From contig JBBTCO010000054.1 in assembly GCA_038043185.1 (NCBI GenBank), positions 1 through 30,631 of the forward strand: a stretch of 30,631 nucleotides of DNA, given 5' to 3'. The notes under the pieces are model-generated. The model ran no database searches. It saw only the letters and a program-made list of their open reading frames with translations, and was not told the origin of the DNA. This document shows positions 1-8,412 of the stretch, piece by piece. Numbering within the stretch: position 1 is the first letter of the stretch; each line of letters opens with the position of its first letter. This stretch comes from UBA5009 sp038043185. GTDB taxonomy: Bacteria > Bdellovibrionota > Bdellovibrionia > Bdellovibrionales > Bdellovibrionaceae. Made by a program: the position numbers and the translations under genes.

Positions 1-2
1 TG

Positions 3-347
3 TTACTCCGAGCCAGCCACAGAACGGATTACCAAAGCTTTTTTCGAGTCGTCACGGGACAAATAGCTCAGCAATTTCAAAAAAATGGTTTATTAAATTT
101 TGCGATGGATTTAAATCAAAAGAAAAAGGTGACCGATACCCCCGTCGATACCAAAGAAACACAAAAAAAATCAAAAAAACTATGGAGATACAGACCCTTC
201 ACCCGGGTTATTCGTGGCTGGAAGGCGTATCGGACAGCCGTGAGTTATGTCAGACTTAACGAACAAGAAGCTTTGGGGAATATTCCTTATCGAAAACTGA
301 GGCTGAGGGGGCTGTCATCTGGAGAATGGGAAATATTATGGGCTTAA
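3..347 (+). CDS. 3' end of an unrecognised gene (partial)
   Basis: The frame is open from the left window edge to the TAA at 345-347, so this is probably the C-terminal 114 residues of a longer protein. An internal ATG at 105 exists, but the frame continues upstream of it without a stop and that ATG has no clear ribosome binding site. The visible part is very basic: a Lys-rich linker (residues about 38-60 of the visible part) is followed by an Arg/Tyr/Trp-rich tail ending in GLSSGEWEILWA. There is no membrane segment or known motif, and I do not recognise the family. No terminator hairpin is obvious after the stop. Confidence 0.5.
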   Translation, partial: LLRASHRTDYQSFFRVVTGQIAQQFQKNGLLNFAMDLNQKKKVTDTPVDTKETQKKSKKLWRYRPFTRVIRGWKAYRTAVSYVRLNEQEALGNIPYRKLRLRGLSSGEWEILWA

Positions 348-505
348 GCTAACGGCATCAGCCTCATAAAGTGTAACTTAATTTGTCATCTAGTGGAAAA
401 AATTCATGTGCCAAAGAGGGCCCTTTGATCCAACTGCAATTGAACACCTTTAAACCGAAAATCAATTGGTTTGGAAATTGTAGTTCTTCGGACAAGAGGT
501 TTATC

Positions 506-988
506 ATGAAATTCATAAAAAATTTAGTTGTCCTGAGTCTTTTAGGTTTAATATCGACTGCTCATGCCCAACAAACTTCATCGGCTGATTTAACTTGCCG
601 TGCACAAGCAAAGGAAATTGCCCTACAAACATACCAATCATGCGTGACTACGGCGAGACAGCAAAGAGTGGATGAAATTCGCAAGGAATACCAAGCCAAA
701 CTCACAGACTTAAAATCTCACTATGACTCCGAATTAAAAAAACTCGCGCCAGGAAGTTCGGCAGTATCGGCAAAATCATCCTCAAATGCAGGACTTACAG
801 GTAAAAATAAAAAATTGAATGCTGAAGCTAACAGTCGCGCTTCGGCGCAAGTGCTTCCAAAAAAGAAGCTTCAGAATGTTCAAAGTTTACCTATTCAATC
901 TGGTCAATCAGGAGTTGAAAGCACTTCTGTAGTCGAAGAAACCGACAGCCCAGTTAATGTAGTTGATCCTGAAGTTCAATCCGAGTAA
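506..988 (+). CDS. Secreted coiled-coil protein of unknown function
   Basis: A 160-residue protein. The ATG at 506 is chosen because AAGAGGT lies just upstream and because it places a classical signal peptide at the N-terminus: two Lys, a hydrophobic core, then AHA before Gln as a likely signal peptidase I site around residue 21. The longer frame from 383 would bury this signal. The mature part has two Cys (in DLTCRAQ and YQSCVTT) and a charged helical stretch of about 45 residues likely to form a coiled coil. A Ser/Lys/Gln-rich, low-complexity tail follows. It probably acts in the periplasm or at the outer envelope. The stop lies 10 bases before the TatA-like gene, so the two are probably co-transcribed. 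Function unknown. Confidence 0.7.
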   Translation: MKFIKNLVVLSLLGLISTAHAQQTSSADLTCRAQAKEIALQTYQSCVTTARQQRVDEIRKEYQAKLTDLKSHYDSELKKLAPGSSAVSAKSSSNAGLTGKNKKLNAEANSRASAQVLPKKKLQNVQSLPIQSGQSGVESTSVVEETDSPVNVVDPEVQSE

Positions 989-998
989 AATCCAATTC

Positions 999-1208
999 AT
1001 GGGACTTTTTGAAATATTACTTCTCGTCATTATGGGCTATTTGATTTTCAGCTCAAATAAATTATCTGAATTTACAAAATCTCTTGGTAAAGCCAAGAAG
1101 AGTTTTAAAGAATCCCTCAATGAAATTGAAGTTGATGAATCTGATGTTGTTGACGATCCCGAATTGATTGAGCGACAAAAGAAATTTCAAAATAAGAAAA
1201 AAACATAA
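999..1208 (+). CDS. TatA/Hcf106-like small membrane protein
   Basis: A 69-residue protein with the TatA/B layout: a short hydrophobic N-terminal helix (residues 3-17), a hinge, an amphipathic helix with SEFTKSLGKAKKSFKESL (23-40) and an acidic tail. Known TatA proteins form the pore of the twin-arginine export pathway in the inner membrane. The usual Phe-Gly hinge is replaced here by Phe17-Ser18. It could therefore be a divergent TatA/TatB paralogue or a TatA-like protein without transport function. The ATG at 999 is chosen over one at 963 because the latter overlaps the upstream gene and would put a polar stretch before the membrane helix. No tatC is in the window. Confidence 0.65.
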   Translation: MGLFEILLLVIMGYLIFSSNKLSEFTKSLGKAKKSFKESLNEIEVDESDVVDDPELIERQKKFQNKKKT

Positions 1209-1217
1209 GACTGCTTT

Positions 1218-1748
1218 TTATTTCTTTTTAACCACAGGGCTTGCCTTGGCAGCGGCTCCCGTCGTCACCGGCACAGTCACACTGATTTTAACAGTGTTGT
1301 TCACTCCAACACCCATGTACTTAATTCCAGTGATAGCAAAATCGGAAAGATTAAGATCGAATACGGCTTCAAGCTCGTTTCCTTTTATAAGGTAAGTTCC
1401 TGAAATTGGCTTTTCAATTCCCTTAATCTTAATCACTCCCGTGCCTTTTCCATTTTCACCTTTGGCCGAAACTAAAATTGCCGATGGAAACTTTGATACT
1501 TCCAAATACTTTTTTGCTGTGTGATCATCACGCAGGCCAATTCCCGAGTTCAAATTGGCCAAATTAACAATAATATTTTGTGCCGTCACAACCTGGCCTT
1601 GCCGACTTGCTGTACCCTTAACATCTTTGGTCACTGATTTAAAAGATCCCGCCGGTGTTAGTTTAACACTGACTACGGCAGAAGGCTCAGCTGCCACGAT
1701 GAGAGGTAATAACAATAAAATCGCTACTGATGAGGCAAATACTTTCAT
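1218..1748 (-). CDS. YceI family secreted protein
   Basis: A 176-residue protein with an N-terminal signal peptide (hydrophobic run to about residue 20, ending near VAAEPS) and a YceI-like domain. Members form a lipocalin-like beta barrel that binds isoprenoid or other lipid-like ligands in the periplasm; the ligand here is unknown. Family-like features include the DDHTAKKYLEVSKFP segment and the late GVGV-NNTVKI strand. The tail is Ala/Lys-rich. The ATG at 1748 is chosen over an upstream one at 1826 because AAGGAGC lies directly before it and the signal peptide starts there. The gene converges on the TatA-like gene, with only 9 bases between stops. Confidence 0.8.
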   Translation of the reverse strand: MKVFASSVAILLLLPLIVAAEPSAVVSVKLTPAGSFKSVTKDVKGTASRQGQVVTAQNIIVNLANLNSGIGLRDDHTAKKYLEVSKFPSAILVSAKGENGKGTGVIKIKGIEKPISGTYLIKGNELEAVFDLNLSDFAITGIKYMGVGVNNTVKISVTVPVTTGAAAKASPVVKKK

Positions 1749-1851
1749 AGGATGCTCCTTGATTTTTATTATGAACTCGAGACTTAAAAAAATGAAACTA
1801 GGAAATAAAAGTAGGACCTTTGTCATATTCCAAAAAGAATGAGGACCCGCC

Positions 1852-2592
1852 CTAGAACAACCTTTGATCGGTAATTATCGATCGAACCCCTGAGTTCAAC
1901 AGGTGCTTCGCCGTATTCTTATCGTTTACTGTCCATGCGACCACACTGAGGTTGTTTTTTTTTATTAGTTTTAAAAAATTTTCATCAAGCATCTGATAGT
2001 CTAAATTTAAGATATTCGGTCGCAAAAGCGGCGCAGTCCATAGCCGTCGCAAGTACATCAAGTTATTTTTCACTTTTTCCGGCGAAGCCAACAAGGCTAG
2101 CGGAACTTCCGGTATAATTTGTTTCAGCTTAAGTAAACACCAGGGGTTAAAACTAGAAATAATTATCCGGGATTCAGACTTGGTTTCCCGAATAACACGG
2201 GCAATCGGTTCTACTAAATAATCTTTTAATAAAACTGCAGATTTAATTTCGATATTTAAATAATCTGGGACATCTGAACGAAGCAGAACTTCCTTCAAAG
2301 TCGGAATATGTGCCATTTTATTTAGCTCTGAAGCGTGCAAATTTTTTATTTCGATATTTTTTTTAAATAAGCGAAGAAGATTTGTATCATGAAATAGAAC
2401 CGGAACATGATCCCGGCTCAGTTGCACATCAAATTCAGCCATTTTAAAACCCATTTTTTTTGCTTCAATCAAGGATTCAAGAGTATTTTCCTGAATCCCA
2501 TTAATCCAAAAGCCGCGGTGGGATTGATATTGGGGTAATGCAAATGAATGATCCGGCCATTTCTCAGTCCGCAGAAGATTCAACTCTAACAT
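1852..2592 (-). CDS. Glycerophosphodiester phosphodiesterase
   Basis: A 246-residue GDPD-family enzyme, which hydrolyses glycerophosphodiesters to glycerol 3-phosphate and an alcohol using a divalent metal. Visible signatures are HRG (25-27), QENTL (34-38), AEFDVQLSRDH (52-62) with the metal-binding Glu53/Asp55, and FHD with catalytic His68. NIEIKS follows near residue 118, and a C-terminal VAWTVND segment with a closing SIITDQ is typical of the TIM barrel. There is no signal peptide, so it is probably cytoplasmic. The ATG overlaps the end of the AsmA-like gene by 29 bases, implying translational coupling. A GGAGG lies about 14 bases upstream of the ATG, rather far, so the precise start is less certain. 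Confidence 0.88.
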   Translation of the reverse strand: MLELNLLRTEKWPDHSFALPQYQSHRGFWINGIQENTLESLIEAKKMGFKMAEFDVQLSRDHVPVLFHDTNLLRLFKKNIEIKNLHASELNKMAHIPTLKEVLLRSDVPDYLNIEIKSAVLLKDYLVEPIARVIRETKSESRIIISSFNPWCLLKLKQIIPEVPLALLASPEKVKNNLMYLRRLWTAPLLRPNILNLDYQMLDENFLKLIKKNNLSVVAWTVNDKNTAKHLLNSGVRSIITDQRLF

Positions 2593-4573
2593 TTGAAGAA
2601 TCGACCACCTCCTCGATTGTTGGTTGATCTCGAGTTCCCTTTATTTTTAGTTTCAGATTTCCTTGTAGAGATCTAATGCTCAAGGCGCCGCGCAAAAGAC
2701 CCGCGGCATCCCAGGCTCCTTCCGAAGAAATTTTCTCAACTCCACCTGTTAAGGAAGCTTGGAACCCCTTCCATTCCGCGGAATGATTGCGAGCAAACCC
2801 CATAAGTCCACTGACATGATTGAGATGCAATCCCCCATTAACTAACCAAGTTGGTTTTAGAATACGCGAAAGAAAGCTTTCGTTAAGAAGACCCTCGGGG
2901 ACCATAACATTTTGAAATTTTGTTTTCACAAGGTAAGGAAATTCTTTACCAGCTTCAAATAAAAAATTTAAGTTTTCAAATTTTATAGAATTGATCACCG
3001 CTTCGTCCGAGCTCATCACTCCTAACATTTTTTGTAAAACACCTTCTTCCCAAATAAAATTCAAATTTCCACTGAAAGGAGCAAGGTTTCCCCCTTGAGT
3101 AACCAATCTTTGAACCGCGGGCGACAAGGAAATTTTATCTATTTTGGCTTTAACCTCAAGCTTATGAAAATTTCGGTCTGCAGATAAAGCAAGATCGCCC
3201 TCAAGTTGCCCCTGATCGAGTTCAAATCGATTGAGTTTTAAATTCCATTTTTTCTTTTTTAATGAAGCATCTAAAGACATTTGATTTATTTTTTGCAACT
3301 CACGACTTCCTAAACTTGAAAATACAAATTCAAGCCCACGGTGAAATCCAAAAAATCTAAATTCTTCGACGTCGAAAACTTCCACTCTTCCACTAAATTT
3401 TCCAAGATCTCCCAGAGTCGCGCTCACTGAAGCTTTATTATAAAAAGAAAGTACTTTTCCCAGATCAAGCTGTTCTGCATTCATCAAAAATGGTTTCATC
3501 TTTAGCGGATTCAGTTGAGAAAACTCAATCAATTCCGTATTGAGTTCGCCAATATCCCCTTCTAGTTTTAAATCTTTAATTTCAAAGTTTTCTGATTGGA
3601 TTTTATCCAGAAAACCACGAGACCGTCCCTTTAAAGACAGCCAGGCTTGTTTTGGGTTAAGCTCTTTCATTAAACCAAAACCCTGCAATGTTGAAAAAAT
3701 TTTACTTAAGGGCAAATGGCGCAAATCAAGTTCCACATTGTACTGACCATCTTCAAGACGGTTCTGCATTTGAATGGTAAAGTGCCCCTCGCGGAACTGA
3801 CCTAAAACATGGGTCTGCAGTTTTCTTTCCGGAAATTCATTATATTCAATATTGATTTCAGCTTTTGAAGAATAGTCTCTTTGGTGAGCTTCGTTGAAGA
3901 AATAACTTTGTGCTTTCAGCAACACGACTTTTGGTTGTGCCGATTTCAGAGATAAAACGACATTTGTTAAACTTGAGGGGATGTCACCAAAGCTATTATG
4001 CGTCAGCTTAAACTCATCAATTTTTAATTCATTAATATCATGGGAGACTTGACTACTCATCACCGATCCCGGCTGCACCAAACTCACAAATTTTTGCGTG
4101 GATTCAGGAGCCATGTCTTGTTTTCCAACGTTTGCATCACCCTGACAAAATTTCCATTCACCGTTTAATTTTAACTCAACTTTGCCAGCAACAATTTCGT
4201 CGATAGCCGCTTGGCCAGCGATTAAATTTTTTAACGAAATTGGTAAAAGAATTTCATCTATTTTTAATTCCGGGGCCATCCAGCAGCGTTCATTGGATAT
4301 CATCGAGATATCTCGAACAATGACAGCTATTCTTGGCCAACTATTTTTAGATAAACTCAGTTCCGCTGAAGCAAATTCAATTTTTAAATTTTTATGAACT
4401 CGCGAGGCTGCGTCGGCAACTTGCACCCGAATTTTATCACTGGAAAAAAAACCTCGAAAAAGAAGGCCACAAACAAGAGCCATGACCGTTCCAATAATAA
4501 AAACGGTAAAACCCGGTTGATCCGTGACAAGTTCAGATTCAGTTTTTTTTCGGCGCAGGCGATGAATACTCAC
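2564..4573 (-). CDS. AsmA-like inner-membrane-anchored envelope protein
   Basis: A 669-residue protein with a basic N-terminus, one membrane segment (about residues 23-45) and a long, beta-rich periplasmic part of repeated amphipathic strands. This layout fits the AsmA/TamB-like superfamily, whose members bridge the envelope and are linked to phospholipid transport and outer-membrane assembly. I see no enzymatic motif. The assignment rests on architecture and on segments such as LKIEFASAELSLSKNSWPRI and the C-terminal GALSIRSLQGNLKLKIKGT. It lies between greA and a lipid-diester phosphodiesterase on the same strand, which fits a lipid or envelope role. The upstream gap to greA is 77 bases. 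Confidence 0.65.
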   Translation of the reverse strand: MSIHRLRRKKTESELVTDQPGFTVFIIGTVMALVCGLLFRGFFSSDKIRVQVADAASRVHKNLKIEFASAELSLSKNSWPRIAVIVRDISMISNERCWMAPELKIDEILLPISLKNLIAGQAAIDEIVAGKVELKLNGEWKFCQGDANVGKQDMAPESTQKFVSLVQPGSVMSSQVSHDINELKIDEFKLTHNSFGDIPSSLTNVVLSLKSAQPKVVLLKAQSYFFNEAHQRDYSSKAEINIEYNEFPERKLQTHVLGQFREGHFTIQMQNRLEDGQYNVELDLRHLPLSKIFSTLQGFGLMKELNPKQAWLSLKGRSRGFLDKIQSENFEIKDLKLEGDIGELNTELIEFSQLNPLKMKPFLMNAEQLDLGKVLSFYNKASVSATLGDLGKFSGRVEVFDVEEFRFFGFHRGLEFVFSSLGSRELQKINQMSLDASLKKKKWNLKLNRFELDQGQLEGDLALSADRNFHKLEVKAKIDKISLSPAVQRLVTQGGNLAPFSGNLNFIWEEGVLQKMLGVMSSDEAVINSIKFENLNFLFEAGKEFPYLVKTKFQNVMVPEGLLNESFLSRILKPTWLVNGGLHLNHVSGLMGFARNHSAEWKGFQASLTGGVEKISSEGAWDAAGLLRGALSIRSLQGNLKLKIKGTRDQPTIEEVVDSSNVRVESSAD

Positions 4574-4650
4574 GTAGACATTCTCAACAATCTTCCGAAC
4601 AAGAACAAGCCTGGGCGGAGAGTGTTATCTAAATAGGTCTAGTCGTAAAA

Positions 4651-5154
4651 TTAGGAGAATTTAAAAGAAATGATTTCGTATTCGCGATCACCTTTAGGAC
4701 TTTGCACGACAACGGTGTCGCCAGGTTTTTTACCAATCAAGGCGCGTGCTAATGGCGAAAGGACGGATATCATGCCCTTCTTAACGTCTGCTTCGTCGAC
4801 ACCGACAATTTGGTAGGTAAATTCTTCTTCAGAATCAGCATCAGAGATTGTCACCACGGCTCCGAAAACCACACGATCCGATTTTAAAACAGTTGTATCA
4901 ATAACTTCAGCACCAGCAATTTTGCTCTGAATATCAGCAATACGTCCTTCAATCATTCCCTGGCGCTCTTTTGCAGATTCATATTCAGCGTTTTCGCTGA
5001 TGTCTCCATGGGCGCGGGCTTCTTCTATAGCTTTAATCACGCTTGGACGTTCCTCATGAATAAGCTTTTTAAGCTCTGCGTCAAGAAGGGCTTTACCACG
5101 TATAGTCACTGGTAACTTTTCGAATTTATTAGGACTGTCCTTATCTATGCTCAT
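4651..5154 (-). CDS. greA: Transcription elongation factor GreA/GreB family
   Basis: A 167-residue Gre factor, which enters the secondary channel of stalled RNA polymerase and stimulates cleavage of the backtracked transcript. The N-terminal coiled coil carries the tip signature ARAHGDISENAEYESAKERQ, with the acidic residues that help position Mg2+. The C-terminal FKBP-like half contains LSPLARALIGKKPGD. The length is close to the usual 158 residues. The ATG at 5154 is preferred to one at 5190 because GGAG precedes it with good spacing and the extra residues are not family-like. It heads the minus-strand cluster and is divergent from the DHH phosphoesterase gene. Confidence 0.93.
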   Translation of the reverse strand: MSIDKDSPNKFEKLPVTIRGKALLDAELKKLIHEERPSVIKAIEEARAHGDISENAEYESAKERQGMIEGRIADIQSKIAGAEVIDTTVLKSDRVVFGAVVTISDADSEEEFTYQIVGVDEADVKKGMISVLSPLARALIGKKPGDTVVVQSPKGDREYEIISFKFS

Positions 5155-5327
5155 GGCGTCTCCGTTTTTTTGAAGCCAATCTTTATACATAAGTCTAGGT
5201 GCGGCTGCAACTAAGATGGCTTAGACCATATGCGTTGTTTTGCAAATGCCAGGTCTGTCCTCATTTGGCAGGCCTAGAGCTTTCTCTATTTTTTCCGAAA
5301 AGACTCAAGGATACATTCCTTTAAGTA

Positions 5328-6320
5328 TTGGAGAACAGGCTGCTTAAACTCATTCAACTTATTCAAGAGAGCCAAAATATCGTGTTGTCCACACATCGCC
5401 AATGTGATGGTGACGGACTCGGTTCACAGCTTGCTTTGTTTCATGCTCTCAAAAAAATAGGAAAAAATGTTTATATAATCAATGTTGATGAGACGCCAAA
5501 AAAATACAGCTTTTTGGAGCCTCAAAAATACATTCAAATTTATGAAAAAACTCCTCGCCTACCAAAACAAATCGATTTAGTGCTTATTTTCGACACGAAC
5601 GATCATCGCCTCTTGCAGCCTCTTTATCATGAACTCGAGCAAAAAAGTTCCAACATCGCCTTCATTGACCACCATCCAATTTTAAAAACTGGCCCACAGC
5701 CGACACCGCTTTCTTGGATTGAAGTGTCAGCCGCAAGTACTGGCGAACTCACTTATCAACTCATTGAAGAATTAAAAATCCCCTGGGACCCTCAAATGGC
5801 TAAGGCGGTTTACACCAGCATTGTTTTTGATACGCAGTTATTCCGATACATTCGCAAGTCACCAAATTCACATTTGATCGCTGCAAAACTAATTACGCAG
5901 AATTTTGAAATCGATGAAGTTCATCGTTTTCTCTTTTCACAACAAACTCCCGAAAAAATGAGTTTTCTTGCTCGAGCCTTACAAAAGATCGAATACACCT
6001 GTGATGGACGTTTGGGACTTATTCGCATCAAAAGCAAAGATCTTATAGATCACCATCTGGAAGTCGATGACACCAGTGATCTTATCGACTTCATTATGAG
6101 TATTGATCAGTTGGATGCCGCCATTATCTTTCGAGAAGATGCTCCGAATGAATACAAACTATCTTTGCGATCAAAAGGAAGTTTAGATGTTTTAAGCGTA
6201 GCTGAAATGGTTGGCGGCGGCGGACATGTCTCGGCTTCTGGTGCTTTCTTAAAAGGAAAGTACGAAGATCTTAAAATTAAAATTGTTAATGAAATGACAA
6301 AGCTTTTAAAAAGCGCCTAG
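5328..6320 (+). CDS. DHH/DHHA1 phosphoesterase, NrnA-type nanoRNase/pAp phosphatase
   Basis: A 330-residue DHH-family enzyme. NrnA-type members degrade very short RNAs and convert pAp to AMP using Mn2+. Motif I is HRQCDGDGLGS (23-33) with Asp27 and Asp29, motif II is FDTND (88-92), motif III is DHH (114-116), and the C-terminal DHHA1 domain carries GGGGHVSASG. The reading frame opens only at 5325 (a TAA precedes it), so the TTG at 5328 is the earliest possible start and fits the family N-terminus. An AAGG sits 17 bases upstream, which is long, so translation may be weak. The gene is divergent from greA. Confidence 0.88.
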   Translation: MENRLLKLIQLIQESQNIVLSTHRQCDGDGLGSQLALFHALKKIGKNVYIINVDETPKKYSFLEPQKYIQIYEKTPRLPKQIDLVLIFDTNDHRLLQPLYHELEQKSSNIAFIDHHPILKTGPQPTPLSWIEVSAASTGELTYQLIEELKIPWDPQMAKAVYTSIVFDTQLFRYIRKSPNSHLIAAKLITQNFEIDEVHRFLFSQQTPEKMSFLARALQKIEYTCDGRLGLIRIKSKDLIDHHLEVDDTSDLIDFIMSIDQLDAAIIFREDAPNEYKLSLRSKGSLDVLSVAEMVGGGGHVSASGAFLKGKYEDLKIKIVNEMTKLLKSA

Positions 6321-6346
6321 GGTGCGTCCGCATTGAGTGAGTCCAT

Positions 6347-6601
6347 ATGAAAAAACAAAAGCGCCCAGAAATTATATGTCGATGTAATAATATTTCCCGG
6401 CAAGTTATTGAAAAAGCCATCAAAGAAGGCTCCGACACTCTTAACAAAATTTATGATGCCACCACCGCCGGCGTCGGCCCCTGCGGCGGAAGTTGTCGAC
6501 GTAAAATTGGTCCCCTTCTTGAGCACTATCTCAAAACTGGGGAATTTCCTGAAGTTATTGTCGAAGATCTCACTGGAAAATTTCCAAAGGATGAAGTCTA
6601 A
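6347..6601 (+). CDS. BFD-like [2Fe-2S]-binding protein
   Basis: An 84-residue protein matching the BFD-like [2Fe-2S] fold. CRC (Cys11, Cys13) is followed by a two-helix stretch and then GPCGGSCRRKI (Cys46, Cys50). In classical BFD domains the second pair is CxxC, but here it is Cx3C, a recognisable spacing difference. Relatives include bacterioferritin-associated ferredoxin, which helps release stored iron, and domains that pass electrons in larger enzymes; which applies here is unknown. It follows the DHH phosphoesterase by 26 bases and ends tail-to-tail with the serine protease gene, with a 4-base overlap. Confidence 0.8.
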   Translation: MKKQKRPEIICRCNNISRQVIEKAIKEGSDTLNKIYDATTAGVGPCGGSCRRKIGPLLEHYLKTGEFPEVIVEDLTGKFPKDEV

Positions 6602-7860
6602 CGTTGCGTGCACTCTGGGATTTCTAAATCAAAACTTTCAACTTTTCCTTCATTAGAAATCAAATCCATTTTCAATTTTAATTTTTTCGCCACTAACCAG
6701 TCTTGAACCAGACTGGTGATTTTTACTTTTCGTTCTTCTTCCTTTAAATCAATATGGTAGATAAGATCTTCATTAACTGAACTGACCATTTTATAATAAG
6801 GAATTTTAATCTCGAAACTGGATGAAGCCCCATTGATGGTACGTCGAAATGCACCCAGGGGGGCTGAGGCAAAAGCCACACACTTGGGTGAAAATAAGAA
6901 CCGGGCTATAACTGACTTCTTTTGATCTTCAGGTAAAGGTTTTTTCTGGCTCACTTCCCAATCAAAAAGTATAATTTCCACAGCCTTGTACTTCGTTCCA
7001 ATCGTTTTCATTTTTTGATCTAAAGCTTTAGCCGCTTCATCAAAGGCCTTTTGTCTTAATATATTTTCGAGTCTTCTTTGGTTTTCAGGATTTATTGAGA
7101 CATCACAGGCGGAATAATTTCTTCGTGGATAATTAAACAAATCTAAATTTACACAGCTCAGGTTTGTTCCAAATGACAATTTCATTTCACTGGTCTCTGC
7201 AATCGATAAATCTTTAACCATAAAAAATGGCGCATTAGCGATCGAGTGTAAAATTCCGCGCACGTAACCATCTTCAGAAATAAGCGGAGAACCAGAGTTT
7301 CCTCCCTTGGATTCGCAAGGCGCTAAATCAATGATCGGGCTAAAATCTGAAGTGAAATAAGGATTGTAAATTGAATTTGGCTTGGGTTCACAGATACTTT
7401 TACGAAGAGTTCCCCCCGTTTTTGTGGGATCAATCTTATAAATAGTAATTTTTTGTTTTGCTTTGAATCCATCCTGAGAAAATTTTAAGTATTCCCGATC
7501 CGTCGCCTTATCCATTTTGATTACAGCCAAATCAACATTGAAACTGCCACTATTTAAAGGCTCAGAAACAAACTTGATACTCTCACAATCGAATTTTTCT
7601 GCAGGATGCTTGCTTGAAGCTGGAAAAACGAAATGCACCTTATTCTTACATAAGGCTCCCGTTTTACGTAGTTCTTCCGGAAGACAGTGTAAGTTTGTCG
7701 CAATCAGATCATTCTTAACTAAGAAACTGGTACAAACGGCAGCGTTGATTTGTAATTGAGCTATATAGGATGGACATTCATTGGCATTTTCACAGGTCAC
7801 GTTGGCCATGGACCCCAAGCTAAACAAAGTTAATATCACAAAGAAGACAAGAATTTGCAT
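6598..7860 (-). CDS. Secreted trypsin-like serine protease with extra C-terminal domain
   Basis: A 420-residue protein with an N-terminal signal peptide (to about residue 19) and a trypsin-like fold. The catalytic triad is visible as His58 (IATNLHC), Asp110 (NVDLAVIKMD) and Ser189 (KGGNSGSP). Numerous Cys suggest disulfides and a periplasmic or secreted location. The catalytic domain ends near residue 215. The remaining 200 or so residues form a mixed helix/strand region that I do not recognise. No ribosome binding site stronger than AAAAAGGG is seen upstream. The gene converges on the BFD-like gene. Confidence 0.85.
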   Translation of the reverse strand: MQILVFFVILTLFSLGSMANVTCENANECPSYIAQLQINAAVCTSFLVKNDLIATNLHCLPEELRKTGALCKNKVHFVFPASSKHPAEKFDCESIKFVSEPLNSGSFNVDLAVIKMDKATDREYLKFSQDGFKAKQKITIYKIDPTKTGGTLRKSICEPKPNSIYNPYFTSDFSPIIDLAPCESKGGNSGSPLISEDGYVRGILHSIANAPFFMVKDLSIAETSEMKLSFGTNLSCVNLDLFNYPRRNYSACDVSINPENQRRLENILRQKAFDEAAKALDQKMKTIGTKYKAVEIILFDWEVSQKKPLPEDQKKSVIARFLFSPKCVAFASAPLGAFRRTINGASSSFEIKIPYYKMVSSVNEDLIYHIDLKEEERKVKITSLVQDWLVAKKLKLKMDLISNEGKVESFDLEIPECTQR

Positions 7861-7891
7861 TTAGGATGCCCTTTTTTAAGTGACCAAACGA

Positions 7892-8317
7892 TTAAGTACC
7901 TAATCGATATTTAATAATTTTTTCGACATCTGCTCGACAGGTTCCACAGGCTGTCGAAGCTGAAGTCCATCGCGATACCGCTTCGGGCGTGTGGGCTCCT
8001 GCCAAAATCGCTTGATCGACAATAGCCGTAGGTACATTTCGGCAATGGCAAAGCTCGTCGGCCTGGTAAGGGAAAGTCCATTGACCTTTGGTTTTCAGTA
8101 GCAACTCTTTAAGAAGAAGTTCGCTGTGAGTATTTCCTTGGGGTATTGGCCAGTTTTTTATATTGTCACCGTGATGTTTTCGATTTTGTTGCAATAACTC
8201 ATAAAGTTCATGGCAAGCCACAAAGTGAAAATGATATTTTCCTTGGTCCTCGATGAGCTCAAGATAGTCCCGGCCATTTAAATTTACACGAAATTCATTT
8301 TTTTCCTGATTTGCCAT
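7892..8317 (-). CDS. Protein with C-terminal BFD-like [2Fe-2S] domain
   Basis: A 141-residue protein. The last 55 residues form a BFD-like iron-sulfur domain with CHC (Cys90, Cys92) and ACGTC (Cys124, Cys127), the canonical spacing. The first 85 residues are a separate, unrecognised region containing HFHFVACHELYELLQQNRKHH, rich in His, which could bind metal or simply be structural. It lies directly upstream of the protease gene on the same strand, with 31 bases between them. A second BFD-like protein with different Cys spacing lies on the other side of the protease. The ribosome binding site is weak. Confidence 0.75.
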   Translation of the reverse strand: MANQEKNEFRVNLNGRDYLELIEDQGKYHFHFVACHELYELLQQNRKHHGDNIKNWPIPQGNTHSELLLKELLLKTKGQWTFPYQADELCHCRNVPTAIVDQAILAGAHTPEAVSRWTSASTACGTCRADVEKIIKYRLGT

Positions 8318-8412
8318 ATCTTTTTATACTAAGTCACCCTGAGTTTGTGATAAAGTTTTTATCTTAAAGATCCTCGCCTTTGATCTGGTAGTTTACGCGG
8401 AGGGGAAGATAA

